From Rugamonas sp. (GTDB lineage Bacteria; Pseudomonadota; Gammaproteobacteria; Burkholderiales; Burkholderiaceae_D): a stretch of DNA of 49,091 nt. The stretch spans positions 1 to 49,091 of the forward strand of contig NZ_JANXMI010000026.1 of NCBI RefSeq assembly GCF_025354735.1, read 5' to 3'. The notes beneath the pieces were generated by a model, which was not told where the DNA came from, did no database searches, and saw nothing but the letters and a program-made list of their open reading frames with translations. The stretch's first letter is position 1, and each line of letters opens with the position of its first letter. The position numbers and the translations under genes were made by a program. Positions 33,493-42,899 of the stretch are shown here, in pieces.

Positions 33493-33522
33493 TTGCCATA
33501 CATATAGAGGATGATGCATAGT
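33493..33522 (+). promoter_or_regulatory. Candidate promoter of the phosphorylase-deo operon
   Basis: A -35 TTGCCA (33493-33498, five of six consensus bases) and -10 CATAGT (33517-33522) with an 18-base spacer, within ATGCATAGT. The operator at 33452 would be centred about 66 bp upstream of the start, a position typical of LysR-type activation. The 5' leader would be about 165 bases long. Confidence 0.45.
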
Positions 33523-33695
33523 GACGGTCAGACAGTTTTACGCACATTCAGCTTCCACGCAGTCACACTATTTTTCAAGCTTTTCACGATTTTTGGCGCA
33601 GCGCGCCGGGCCGCCGTCGCTACGATGCGCGGCCATCGAACCAGCATAGTCAACACCAGCATCGTCTAAAATTACTTATAAAAACGAGGATAACC

Positions 33696-34535
33696 ATGTC
33701 TAACAATTCCCCATTCCAAGCCGCCGCCCTGATCCGCGCCCGCCTGCCGGCCGATTTCAAACCGCGTATCGCGATGATCCTCGGCTCCGGCCTGGGCGTG
33801 CTGGCCGAGCAGATGAGCGACGCCGTCACCATCGGCTTCGACGAATTGCCGGGCTTCCCGATCAGCACCGTGCACGGCCACGCCGGCGAACTGGTGATCG
33901 GCACCCTGTCGGGCGTGTCGGTGGTGTGCATGAAGGGCCGCGGCCACTTCTACGAAGGCTACGGCATGGGCGTGATGACGTCGGCCGTGCGCACCATGAA
34001 GCTGCTCGGCTGCGAGATGCTGTTCGTGACCAACGCCGCCGGCTCGCTGCGCCCCGAAGTGGACGCCGGCGCGCTGGTGGCGATCACCGACCATATCAAC
34101 TTCCTGCCGGGGACGCCGATGGTCGGCCCCAACGACGACCGCTTCGGCCCGCGCTTCTTCAGCATGGCCAACGCCTACGACGCCGACCTGCGCAAGCTGG
34201 TCATGGAAACGGCCGCCGCCAAAAGCATCACGCTGCACGAAGGCGTCTTCATCGCCTACGCCGGCCCGAACTTCGAGACCCCGGCCGAAATCCGCGCCTT
34301 TGGCCGCCTCGGCGCCGACACCGTCGGCATGTCGGTGGTGCCGGAAGTGGTGTCGGCCCGCCACTGCGGTTTGAAGGTGGTCGGCGTGTCCGTCATCACC
34401 AACCTGGCCGAGGGCCTGTCGCCGTTCCCGCTGTCGCACGAACAGACGCTGAAGTACGCCGCCATCGGCGCCACGTCGCTGATCGAACTGATACTCGGCT
34501 TCCTCGCCACCGTGGCCAAAACGCCGCAGGCGTAA
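33696..34535 (+). CDS. Purine nucleoside phosphorylase (trimeric PNP class)
   Basis: 279 residues, in the trimeric PNP/MTAP family (like PunA and XapA) rather than the hexameric DeoD. It cleaves purine (deoxy)ribonucleosides with phosphate to base and (deoxy)ribose 1-phosphate. Phosphate-binding residues lie in ILGSGLG (Ser31) and GRGHFYEGY (His84); TNAAGSL holds the Asn113-Ala-Ala segment; the base and sugar site shows FETPAEI (Glu194), GMSVVPE (Met212) and VITNLAEG (Asn236). Asn236 matches the base-recognising Asn of purine-specific trimeric enzymes; inosine, guanosine or xanthosine are all possible. GAGGA lies 6 bases before the ATG. It heads the operon that includes deoB, deoC, deoA and cdd. 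Confidence 0.94.
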   Translation: MSNNSPFQAAALIRARLPADFKPRIAMILGSGLGVLAEQMSDAVTIGFDELPGFPISTVHGHAGELVIGTLSGVSVVCMKGRGHFYEGYGMGVMTSAVRTMKLLGCEMLFVTNAAGSLRPEVDAGALVAITDHINFLPGTPMVGPNDDRFGPRFFSMANAYDADLRKLVMETAAAKSITLHEGVFIAYAGPNFETPAEIRAFGRLGADTVGMSVVPEVVSARHCGLKVVGVSVITNLAEGLSPFPLSHEQTLKYAAIGATSLIELILGFLATVAKTPQA

Positions 34536-34540
34536 TCCCG

Positions 34541-34563
34541 GAGGGGCGGCTGGTCCGCCCTTC
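34541..34563 (+). other. Intercistronic stem-loop between phosphorylase and deoB
   Basis: GAGGGGCGG pairs with CCGCCCTTC (one G-U) across a 5-base loop, starting 5 bases after the phosphorylase stop. Without a U-tract it more likely adjusts mRNA stability or partial termination than ends the operon. Confidence 0.5.
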
Positions 34564-34620
34564 AGTCATTTGAGGGTCGGGCCGCGATCGCATCGTGGTC
34601 CGGGCCTGATCGGAGCAAAC

Positions 34621-35814
34621 ATGAAACGCGCATTTATTCTCCTGCTGGATTCCTTCGGCCTCGGTGCCACGCCGGACGCCGCCAAATACAACGACGTCGG
34701 CGCCAACACCTTCGGCCACATCGCCGCGTGGGCCGCCAGGAGCGGCACGCCGATGGCGCTGCCGACGATGGAAAAACTGGGCCTGGCCGCCGCCGCCCAC
34801 ACCGCCAGCGGCGAGTGGGCCGAAGGCTTCTCGCAGCGCGACGGCTTCACGGGCGCCTACGGCGCCGCGCGCGAGCGCTCGACCGGCAAGGACACCCAGA
34901 GCGGCCACTGGGAAATCGCCGGTGTGCCGGTCGATTTCGACTGGGGTTACTTCCCCAAGACGACGCCGTCGTTCCCCGCCGAGCTGACCGCCAAATTGCA
35001 GGAACTGGCCGGCGTGCCCGGCTTCCTCGGCGACTGCCACGCCTCCGGCACGGACATCATCGACAAGCACGGCGACGAGCATGTCGCCAGCGGCAAGCTG
35101 ATTATCTACACCTCCGGCGACTCGGTCATGCAGATCGCCGCGCACGAGGAATCGTTCGGCCTTGAGCGCCTGTATGAAGTGTGCGAGATGGCCTTCAAGC
35201 TGGTCGCGCCGTACAACATCGGCCGCGTCATCGCCCGCCCGTTCAAGGGCGCCAACGGCAAGTACACCCGCACCACCAACCGCCACGACTACGCCGTCGC
35301 GCCGCCGGCGCCGACGCTGCTGGACCATGTCAAGAACGGCGGCGGCGAAGTGATCGCGCTCGGTAAGATCAGCGACATCTTCGCCACCCAGGGCGTGTCG
35401 CGCATGGTCAAGGGCGTCGACAACATGGCGCTGTTCGACGCGCTGATGAAGACCGAAGAAGAAGCCGGCGACGGCTCGCTCACGTTCGTCAACTTCGTCG
35501 ACTTCGACCAGGCCTTCGGCCACCGCCGCAACGTGGCCGGCTACTCGAACGCGCTGCACGAGATGGACGCGCGCCTGCCCGAGTTCATCGCCAAATTGAA
35601 AGAGGGCGACCTGGTGGTCATCACCGCCGATCACGGCTGCGACCCGACCTGGCCCGGCTCCGACCACACGCGCGAGCATATCCCGATGATCTTCTTCGGC
35701 CCCGGCGTGAAGCCGCAGGCGCTCGGCATCTCCGACACCTTCTCCGACATCGGCCAGACGCTGGCCCACCACCTCGGCGTCAAACCCCTCTCGAACGGAA
35801 GCAATCTGTTATGA
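34621..35814 (+). CDS. deoB: Phosphopentomutase
   Basis: 397 residues, close to the usual 400-410. It converts (deoxy)ribose 1-phosphate to the 5-phosphate in the cytoplasm, linking the upstream phosphorylase to deoC. It is an alkaline-phosphatase-superfamily enzyme with two metal ions: Asp10 in FILLLDSFGLGATPDA, then STGKDTQSGHWE (phosphorylated Thr region), VNFVDFDQAFGHRRN and ITADHGCDPTWPGSDHTREHIP (core ADHGCDPTWPGSDHT) hold metal ligands. I chose ATG 34621 with GGAG 6 bases upstream. Seventeen more in-frame codons upstream encode non-family sequence. The stop overlaps the deoC start as ATGA. Confidence 0.95.
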   Translation: MKRAFILLLDSFGLGATPDAAKYNDVGANTFGHIAAWAARSGTPMALPTMEKLGLAAAAHTASGEWAEGFSQRDGFTGAYGAARERSTGKDTQSGHWEIAGVPVDFDWGYFPKTTPSFPAELTAKLQELAGVPGFLGDCHASGTDIIDKHGDEHVASGKLIIYTSGDSVMQIAAHEESFGLERLYEVCEMAFKLVAPYNIGRVIARPFKGANGKYTRTTNRHDYAVAPPAPTLLDHVKNGGGEVIALGKISDIFATQGVSRMVKGVDNMALFDALMKTEEEAGDGSLTFVNFVDFDQAFGHRRNVAGYSNALHEMDARLPEFIAKLKEGDLVVITADHGCDPTWPGSDHTREHIPMIFFGPGVKPQALGISDTFSDIGQTLAHHLGVKPLSNGSNLL

Positions 35815-36773
35815 GCATCATCACTGATTTCAAACGCAACGAAGCAGTCCCGCTGGACCTGGGCTGGATCAACCATATCCACGTCAACAAGGCCGCCGCC
35901 GACCGCCGCGCCGCCAGCCTGGCGAACCGCCGCACGGTGAAAAAAGAATACCAGGCCGCGTGGCTGGTGAAGGCCATCGGCCTGATCGACCTGACCACAC
36001 TGTCGGGCGACGACACGCCGGGCCGCGTCGAGCGCCTGTGCATGAAGGCCATGCGTCCGCTGCGTTCGGATTTGGTCTCGGCGCTCGGCCTCGATGGCCA
36101 TGTGCTGACCACCGGCGCGGTCTGCGTGTACCACGAGATGATCGCGCCGGCCACCCGCGTGCTGCAAGGGCGTTTGCCGATAGCGGCCGTGTCGACCGGC
36201 TTCCCGGCCGGCTTGACCAGCATGGAAACGAAGGTGCGCGAGATCGAATTGTCGGTCGCCGCCGGCGCCTCCGAAATCGACATCGTCATCACGCGCCAGC
36301 ATGTGTTGACCGGTAACTGGCAGGCGCTGTACGACGAAATGGTCGCCTACCGCAAGGCTTGCGGCGAGGCCCACGTGAAGGCCATTCTGGCCACCGGTGA
36401 ACTGGTCACGCTGGAAAACGTGGCCAAGGCTTCGTGGGTCTGCATGATGGCGGGCGCCGATTTCATCAAGACCTCGACCGGCAAGGAGCCGGTCAACGCG
36501 ACGATTCCCGTGTCGCTGACGATGGTGCGCGCGATCCGCGAATATCACGAGCAGACCGGTTTCAAGATCGGCTACAAGCCGGCCGGCGGCGTCGGCACGG
36601 CCAAGGCGGCGCTGCAATACCTGTCGCTGATGAAGGAGGAACTGGGCAACGAGTGGCTGGAGCCGCACCTGTTCCGCATCGGCGCATCGAGCCTGCTGAC
36701 CGACATCGAGCGTCAGCTTGAGCACTACGTCACCGGCAATTACTCGGCCGCGCACCGTCACGCTCAACCCTAA
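35811..36773 (+). CDS. deoC: Deoxyribose-phosphate aldolase
   Basis: 320 residues, the long DeoC type. The enzyme splits 2-deoxyribose 5-phosphate into glyceraldehyde 3-phosphate and acetaldehyde. The Schiff-base lysine is Lys220 in ADFIKTSTGKEP; the assisting lysine is Lys256 in GYKPAGGVGTAKAA, and Asp158 lies in SEIDIVITRQH. The N-terminus (about 50 residues) is longer than in short DeoC forms, as usual for proteobacterial deo operons. Translation is coupled to deoB by ATGA overlap. The next gene, an aldehyde dehydrogenase, would remove the acetaldehyde formed here. Confidence 0.95.
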   Translation: MSIITDFKRNEAVPLDLGWINHIHVNKAAADRRAASLANRRTVKKEYQAAWLVKAIGLIDLTTLSGDDTPGRVERLCMKAMRPLRSDLVSALGLDGHVLTTGAVCVYHEMIAPATRVLQGRLPIAAVSTGFPAGLTSMETKVREIELSVAAGASEIDIVITRQHVLTGNWQALYDEMVAYRKACGEAHVKAILATGELVTLENVAKASWVCMMAGADFIKTSTGKEPVNATIPVSLTMVRAIREYHEQTGFKIGYKPAGGVGTAKAALQYLSLMKEELGNEWLEPHLFRIGASSLLTDIERQLEHYVTGNYSAAHRHAQP

Positions 36774-36792
36774 AGAAAAAATCGGACACGTC

Positions 36793-39180
36793 ATGCCAAC
36801 AATTAAAGAGATCCTCACGACCATGGACTACGGCCCAGCACCCGAAAGTCAAAAAGAAGCGCAGGCCTGGCTGGAGCGCCACGACCGCGCCTTCGGCCTG
36901 TTCATCGACAATGCGTGGAGCGCGCCGGGCGAGTTGTTCGCCTCGACCAATCCGGCTGACGCATCGAAGCTGGCCGACCTGACGCAGGCGAGCGGCGCCG
37001 ACGTCGACCGCGCCGTCGAAGCGGCGCGCCGCGCGCAGCCGGGCTGGCAGGCGCTGGGCGGCCACGGACGCGCGCGCGTGCTGTACGCGCTGGCGCGCCT
37101 GCTGCAAAAGCATGCGCGCCTGTTCGCCGTGCTCGAGACGCTGGACAACGGCAAGACCATCCGCGAAACGCGCGACATCGACATGCCGCTGGCGGCGCGC
37201 CACTTCTACTACCACGCCGGCTGGGCCCAATTGCAGGCCGAGGAATTCGCCGACTACCGCGCCGTCGGCGTGGTCGGCCAGATCGTGCCGTGGAATTTCC
37301 CGCTGCTGATGCTGTCCTGGAAAATCGCGCCGGCGCTGGCCGCCGGTAACACGGTCGTCTTCAAGCCGGCCGAATTCACGTCGCTGACGGCCATGCTGTT
37401 CGCCGAAATCTGCGTGCAGGCCGGCGTGCCGGCCGGCGTCGTCAACATCGTCACCGGCGATGGCCGCGTCGGCGAAGCCATCGTCAACCATGCGGGCATC
37501 GACAAGCTGGCCTTCACCGGCTCGACCGAAGTCGGTCGTTTGATCCGCGTGGCCACCGCCGGCAGCGGCAAGAAGTTGTCGCTGGAATTGGGCGGAAAAT
37601 CGCCGTTCATCGTGTTTGAGGACGCCGACCTCGACGCCGCCGTCGAAGGCCTGGTCGATTCGATCTGGTTCAACCAAGGGCAGGTCTGCTGCGCCGGTTC
37701 GCGCTTGCTGGTGCAGGAATCGGTTGAGGAAAAATTCCTCGCCAAGCTGCGCGCCCGCATGGACAAGCTGACCCTCGGCTCGCCGCTCGACAAGTCGGTC
37801 GACATCGGCGCGCTGGTCGATCCAGTGCAGCGGCAGCGCATCGCCGCGCTGGTGGAATCGGCGCGCGCCGAAGGCTGCACCGTGTACCAGAGCGCGTGCG
37901 AACTGCCGGCCGAGGGCTCGTGGTTCCCACCGACGCTCATTACCGGCGCCTCCACCTCGGCCGCCGTCGCGCAGGCCGAAATCTTCGGACCGGTGCTGGT
38001 GGCGATGAGCTTCCGCACGCCGCCCGAAGCGGTGCAACTGGCGAACAACACCGTGTACGGACTGGCGGCCTGCGTGTGGAGCGAAAACATCAGCCTCGCG
38101 CTGGACGTCGCGCCGCAGATCAAGGCCGGCGTGGTGTGGATTAACACCGCCAACCAGTTCGACGCCGCCTGCGGCTTCGGCGGTTACCGCGAATCGGGCT
38201 ACGGCCGCGAAGGCGGGCGCGAAGGCATGTATGAATATATGACCGCGCTGTCGGAGGACGCGCGTCCGGCCGCGCCGGTGATGGAAGCGAAGGCCCAGCC
38301 GAAATTGGCGATGGCCGGCGGCAGCGGCGACCCCTTCGCCATCGACCGCACGGCCAAGCTGTACGTCGGCGGCAAGCAGGCGCGCCCGGACAGCGGTTAT
38401 AGCCGCGCGATCCATGGCGCTTCCGGCGCCTTCATCGGCGAGATCGGCGAGGGCAGCCGCAAGGATATCCGCAACGCCGTCGAAGCGGCGCACAAGGCTG
38501 GCGGCTGGGCCAAGGCCACGTCGCACAATCGGGCGCAGGTGCTGTACTACATCGCCGAGAATCTGGCGGCGCGCGCCGACGAATTCGCCGCGCGCATCGC
38601 CGCTATGACCGGTTCCAAGAACGCGGAAAAAGAAGTGCAGGCGTCCATCGAACGCCTGTTCTACTACGCCGCCTGGGCCGACAAGTACGACGGCCAGGTG
38701 CACCAGCCGCCGATGCACGGCATCACCGTGGCGCTCAACGAACCGGTGGGCGTGATCGGCATCGTGTGCCCGAACGAGGCGCCGCTGCTGGGCTTTATTT
38801 CGCTGGTGGCGCCGGCCATCGCGATGGGCAACCGCGTGGTGGTGGTGCCGTCGGAAGCGCATCCGTTCTCGGCGACCGATCTGTATCAGGTGCTCGACAC
38901 GTCGGATTTGCCGGGCGGGGTGGTCAACATCATCACCGGCGGCGCGGACGAACTGGCGCGCACGCTGGCGACGCACTCGGACATCGACGCGGTGTGGCGC
39001 CACGACGGCTCGGCGGAGGGCTGCGCGGAAGTCGAGCGGCTGTCGGCCGGTTCGCTCAAGCGCACCTGGGTCGGCGGCGCCAAGGGACGCGACTGGTATA
39101 GTACGGCGCAAAGCGGCGGCCGCGCGGTGCTGGCGCACGCCACGCAAGTGAAGAACGTGTGGATACCTTACGGCGTGTGA
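36793..39180 (+). CDS. ALDH16-type two-domain aldehyde dehydrogenase
   Basis: 795 residues from ATG 36793 (20 bases after deoC). The first aldehyde dehydrogenase domain (about 30-485) is complete: Asn168 in IVPWNFPLL, Lys191 in VFKPAEF, FTGSTEVG, general base Glu265 in SLELGGKSP, and nucleophile Cys299 in NQGQVCC. The second domain (about 515-795) is a shortened copy: it has YVGGKQARPDSGY, PVGVIGIVCPNEAPL and MGNRVVVVPSEAHP in matching order, but lacks both the ELGGKS glutamate and the GQxC cysteine, so it cannot be catalytic. This layout is that of ALDH16 enzymes, where the second domain supports assembly. By context it oxidises acetaldehyde from deoxyribose phosphate aldolase to acetate with NAD(P)+. 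Confidence 0.9.
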   Translation: MPTIKEILTTMDYGPAPESQKEAQAWLERHDRAFGLFIDNAWSAPGELFASTNPADASKLADLTQASGADVDRAVEAARRAQPGWQALGGHGRARVLYALARLLQKHARLFAVLETLDNGKTIRETRDIDMPLAARHFYYHAGWAQLQAEEFADYRAVGVVGQIVPWNFPLLMLSWKIAPALAAGNTVVFKPAEFTSLTAMLFAEICVQAGVPAGVVNIVTGDGRVGEAIVNHAGIDKLAFTGSTEVGRLIRVATAGSGKKLSLELGGKSPFIVFEDADLDAAVEGLVDSIWFNQGQVCCAGSRLLVQESVEEKFLAKLRARMDKLTLGSPLDKSVDIGALVDPVQRQRIAALVESARAEGCTVYQSACELPAEGSWFPPTLITGASTSAAVAQAEIFGPVLVAMSFRTPPEAVQLANNTVYGLAACVWSENISLALDVAPQIKAGVVWINTANQFDAACGFGGYRESGYGREGGREGMYEYMTALSEDARPAAPVMEAKAQPKLAMAGGSGDPFAIDRTAKLYVGGKQARPDSGYSRAIHGASGAFIGEIGEGSRKDIRNAVEAAHKAGGWAKATSHNRAQVLYYIAENLAARADEFAARIAAMTGSKNAEKEVQASIERLFYYAAWADKYDGQVHQPPMHGITVALNEPVGVIGIVCPNEAPLLGFISLVAPAIAMGNRVVVVPSEAHPFSATDLYQVLDTSDLPGGVVNIITGGADELARTLATHSDIDAVWRHDGSAEGCAEVERLSAGSLKRTWVGGAKGRDWYSTAQSGGRAVLAHATQVKNVWIPYGV

Positions 39181-39188
39181 TCAACGGT

Positions 39189-39203
39189 CGGGGTCTGACC
39201 CCG
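39189..39203. repeat. Dispersed palindrome CGGGGTC-T-GACCCCG
   Basis: Perfect 7-base arms around one base, just after the aldehyde dehydrogenase stop. The same core with G in the centre is at 23341-23355, and half or variant forms are at 27741, 42331 and 45724. Positions outside genes suggest a REP-like family. Confidence 0.7.
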
Positions 39204-39256
39204 ATTGCGGCGGCGCTGGTGCAATTCCGATTTCAGCGCGGCTGACCAGAACATCA

Positions 39257-39286
39257 GGGCCGGAGCTCCTCGCGGAGCTTCGGCCC
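39257..39286 (+). other. Intercistronic stem-loop before deoA
   Basis: A 13-bp stem (GGGCCGGAGCTCC with GGAGCTTCGGCCC, one G-U) and a TCGC loop, 38 bases upstream of the deoA ATG. No U-tract follows. It may mark an mRNA processing point between the aldehyde dehydrogenase and deoA. Confidence 0.6.
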
Positions 39287-39324
39287 GCATCACTTCAATA
39301 CCTCATTCAAAGCGGGAGCCATCC

Positions 39325-40647
39325 ATGTTTTTACCTCAAGAGATCATCCGTAAAAAACGCGACGGCGGCGTCATGACCGCCGAAGAGATCCAGTTCTTCG
39401 TGCACGGCATCACCGACAACAGCGTCACCGAAGGCCAGATCGCCGCCTTCGCGATGGCCGTCTTCTTCAACGACATGACGATGGATGAACGCGTCGCCTT
39501 CACGCTGGCGATGCGCGATTCTGGCGAAGTGCTGGACTGGCGCTCGCTCAACCTGCCCGGCCCCGTCGTCGACAAGCACTCCACCGGCGGCGTCGGCGAT
39601 GTCGTCTCGCTGCTGCTTGGGCCGATGATCGCGGCCTGCGGCGGTTTCGTGCCGATGATCTCCGGCCGTGGCCTCGGCCACACCGGCGGCACGCTCGATA
39701 AATTCGACGCCATTCCCGGTTACGTCACCACGCCGGACAATGCCTTGTTCCGCAAGGTGGTGCGGGAAGTGGGCGTCGCCATCATCGGCCAGACCGCGTC
39801 GCTGGCGCCGTCGGACAAGCGCTTCTACAGCATCCGCGACACCACGGCGACGGTGGAATCGGTGGCCATGATTACCGGTTCCATCCTGTCGAAGAAGCTG
39901 TCGGCCGGCCTCGATGCGCTGGTGATGGACGTGAAAGTCGGCACCGGCGCCTTCATGCCGACCTACGATAAATCGGTGGAGCTGGCCGAGAGCATCGTCG
40001 GCGTCGGCAACGGCGCGGGCATGATGACGTCGGCCATCCTGACCGACATGAACGAATCGCTGGCGCCGTACGCCGGCAATGCGCTGGAAGTGCGCGGCGC
40101 GATGGATTACCTGAGCGGCCGTTCGCGTCCGGCGCGTTTGCACGAAGTGACGATGGCGCTGTGCGCCGAAATGCTGGTTCTCGGCAAACTGGCCGCGACC
40201 GAAACCGAGGCGCGCGCCAAGCTGCAAACGGCGCTGGATTCGGGCCAGGCCGCGGAGCGCTTCTCGCGCATGGTGGCGGCGCTGGGCGGTCCGGCCGATT
40301 TGATGGAGCAGCCGGATCGTCACCTGGAGCGCGCGCCGGTCGTGGTGCCGGCGCCGGCGTTGAAGGCCGGGTACGCGGCCGGCTGCGATTGCCGTGGCGT
40401 GGGACTGGCCGTGGTCAGCCTCGGTGGCGGCCGTCGCCGTCCGGCCGACGCGATCGATTTCGCGGTCGGACTGACGGAGCTGGTGGGTCTGGGCGAGCAG
40501 GTCGCCGTCGGCCAGCCGCTGGCGATGGTCCACGCGCGCACGCAGGAAGCGGCGCAGCAGGCGGTGCGCGAAATCCAGGCCGCGTACCAGATCAGCGACA
40601 TCGCGCCGGTCATCAATCCAGTCGTCTACCGCTCGATCCGTCCTTAA
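39325..40647 (+). CDS. deoA: Thymidine phosphorylase
   Basis: 440 residues, the same length as the E. coli enzyme. It cleaves thymidine and deoxyuridine with phosphate to the base and deoxyribose 1-phosphate. Phosphate-binding residues Lys84, His85 and Ser86 are in [13 protein letters not shown] at the same positions as in E. coli. The family signature is [20 protein letters not shown] (core [13 protein letters not shown]), and the pyrimidine site includes [16 protein letters not shown] 39325 has GGGAG upstream; 40 further in-frame codons upstream run through the palindrome and hairpin and are not coding. The pyrimidine bases released would enter the reductive pathway implied at the right end of the window. 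Confidence 0.96.
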   Translation: MFLPQEIIRKKRDGGVMTAEEIQFFVHGITDNSVTEGQIAAFAMAVFFNDMTMDERVAFTLAMRDSGEVLDWRSLNLPGPVVDKHSTGGVGDVVSLLLGPMIAACGGFVPMISGRGLGHTGGTLDKFDAIPGYVTTPDNALFRKVVREVGVAIIGQTASLAPSDKRFYSIRDTTATVESVAMITGSILSKKLSAGLDALVMDVKVGTGAFMPTYDKSVELAESIVGVGNGAGMMTSAILTDMNESLAPYAGNALEVRGAMDYLSGRSRPARLHEVTMALCAEMLVLGKLAATETEARAKLQTALDSGQAAERFSRMVAALGGPADLMEQPDRHLERAPVVVPAPALKAGYAAGCDCRGVGLAVVSLGGGRRRPADAIDFAVGLTELVGLGEQVAVGQPLAMVHARTQEAAQQAVREIQAAYQISDIAPVINPVVYRSIRP

Positions 40648-40668
40648 AAAACCAATCCAGGGAATCCC

Positions 40669-41076
40669 ATGAACAAAGACCAGCTGATCGCCGAAGCCGC
40701 CGCCGCGCGCCTGAAGGCTTACACTCCTTACTCCAACTTCAAGGTCGGCGCCGCGCTGCTGTGCAACGACGGCCGGGTCTTCCACGGCTGTAACGTGGAA
40801 AACGCGTCCTACGGCTTGTGCAACTGCGCCGAGCGCACCGCCTTCTTCAGCGCCGTCGCGCACGGCTACCAGCCGGGCGACTTTGCGCAGCTGGTCGTCA
40901 TCGGCGAGACCGATGGCCCGATCGCGCCGTGCGGCGCCTGCCGCCAGGTGATCCTGGAATTGGGCGGCAACGAGCTGCCGGTGCTGCTGACGAACCTGAA
41001 CGGCGACATCTACGAGACCACCGCCAGCGCGCAGTTGCCGAACGCCTTCGGCGGCGCCGACCTGAAAAAGAAGTAA
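40669..41076 (+). CDS. cdd: Cytidine deaminase
   Basis: 135 residues, the short homotetrameric class. It deaminates cytidine and deoxycytidine to uridine and deoxyuridine, the latter a substrate of DeoA. Zinc ligands are Cys53 in CNCAERTAFF, with the catalytic Glu55 beside it, and Cys88 and Cys91 in PCGACRQVILE. The N-terminal PYSNFKVGAALLC is family-typical. It lies 21 bases after deoA and only 3 bases before the next gene. The C-terminus ends LKKK. Confidence 0.96.
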   Translation: MNKDQLIAEAAAARLKAYTPYSNFKVGAALLCNDGRVFHGCNVENASYGLCNCAERTAFFSAVAHGYQPGDFAQLVVIGETDGPIAPCGACRQVILELGGNELPVLLTNLNGDIYETTASAQLPNAFGGADLKKK

Positions 41077-42312
<1,236 letters not shown>

Positions 42313-42330
42313 AGTCGGGCTTGGCGTCGG

Positions 42331-42345
42331 CCTGACCCCGATTTA
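42331..42345 (+). repeat. Half copy of the dispersed palindrome
   Basis: CCTGACCCCGATTTA just after the deaminase stop shares TGACCCCGAT with 39197 and 45729 and resembles the right arm at 27741. The left arm is degraded to GTCGG. Confidence 0.4.
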
Positions 42346-42384
42346 GTTTGGCGCCGCTTCCCCATCACCCATCACCGCATCGCA

Positions 42385-42810
42385 TCACTGCCACGGATCG
42401 TAAGTGCCGATGCTCCAGATATGTCCCTCGGGATCGCGGCAGGTGAAACCGCGCCCGCCGTAATCCTCGTCTTTAATCTCCAGCACGATCTGGGCGCCCG
42501 CTTCGAGCGCGCGGCCGTAGACCTTGTCGGCGTCGTTGACGACCAGGTAGGCGCTCTGCGTGACGGCCTTGCCGATGTCGCCGGGCTGTTTCATCAGTCG
42601 GCCGAATTCCGTGTCGAAGATGGACCCCAGCATAATCATGCCGTTGCCGTAGGAGAGCTGGGCGTGGGCGATGGTGCCGTCCTCGTTCGGCACCACCAGC
42701 TGCCGCTCGAAGCCGAAGGTGGAGCACAGCCACTCGATGGCGGCCGGCGCATCGCGGTAGCGCATGCAAGGGATGATGGTGGCGCGCGTGTTCTTGGGTA
42801 TGCCGGACAT
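42385..42810 (-). CDS. VOC-family (glyoxalase/bleomycin-resistance fold) protein
   Basis: 141 residues. It has the two beta-alpha-beta-beta-beta halves of the vicinal oxygen chelate fold: ATIIPCMRYRDAPAAIEWLCSTFGF in the first half (core CMRYRDAPAAIEWL) and AYLVVNDADKVYGRALEAGAQIV with FTCRDPEGHIWSIGTYDPW in the second. The RDPEGHIWSIGTY ending is typical of the PhnB-like/glyoxalase-like group. Enzyme activity or ligand cannot be told. AGGGAG lies 7 bases before the ATG. It is convergent with the deaminase gene and seems to be transcribed alone. Confidence 0.85.
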   Translation of the reverse strand: MSGIPKNTRATIIPCMRYRDAPAAIEWLCSTFGFERQLVVPNEDGTIAHAQLSYGNGMIMLGSIFDTEFGRLMKQPGDIGKAVTQSAYLVVNDADKVYGRALEAGAQIVLEIKDEDYGGRGFTCRDPEGHIWSIGTYDPWQ

Positions 42811-42899
42811 GGTGTTCTCCCTGAAGATAAGCGTGGAGTTAATATAGTCCAGCGCCGCGGCGCGTGCAAGCGGCCGCTGGCGCGTGCGCGCGCGCCGGC

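Noticed and set aside
36730-39147. 805-codon open frame antisense to the ALDH16 gene
   Set aside because: Arg/Val/His-rich shadow sequence; the plus-strand product has complete catalytic motifs.
39205-39324. 40-codon N-terminal extension of deoA
   Set aside because: It runs through the intercistronic hairpin; ATG 39325 has a ribosome site and gives exactly the family length, with Lys84/His85/Ser86 in register.
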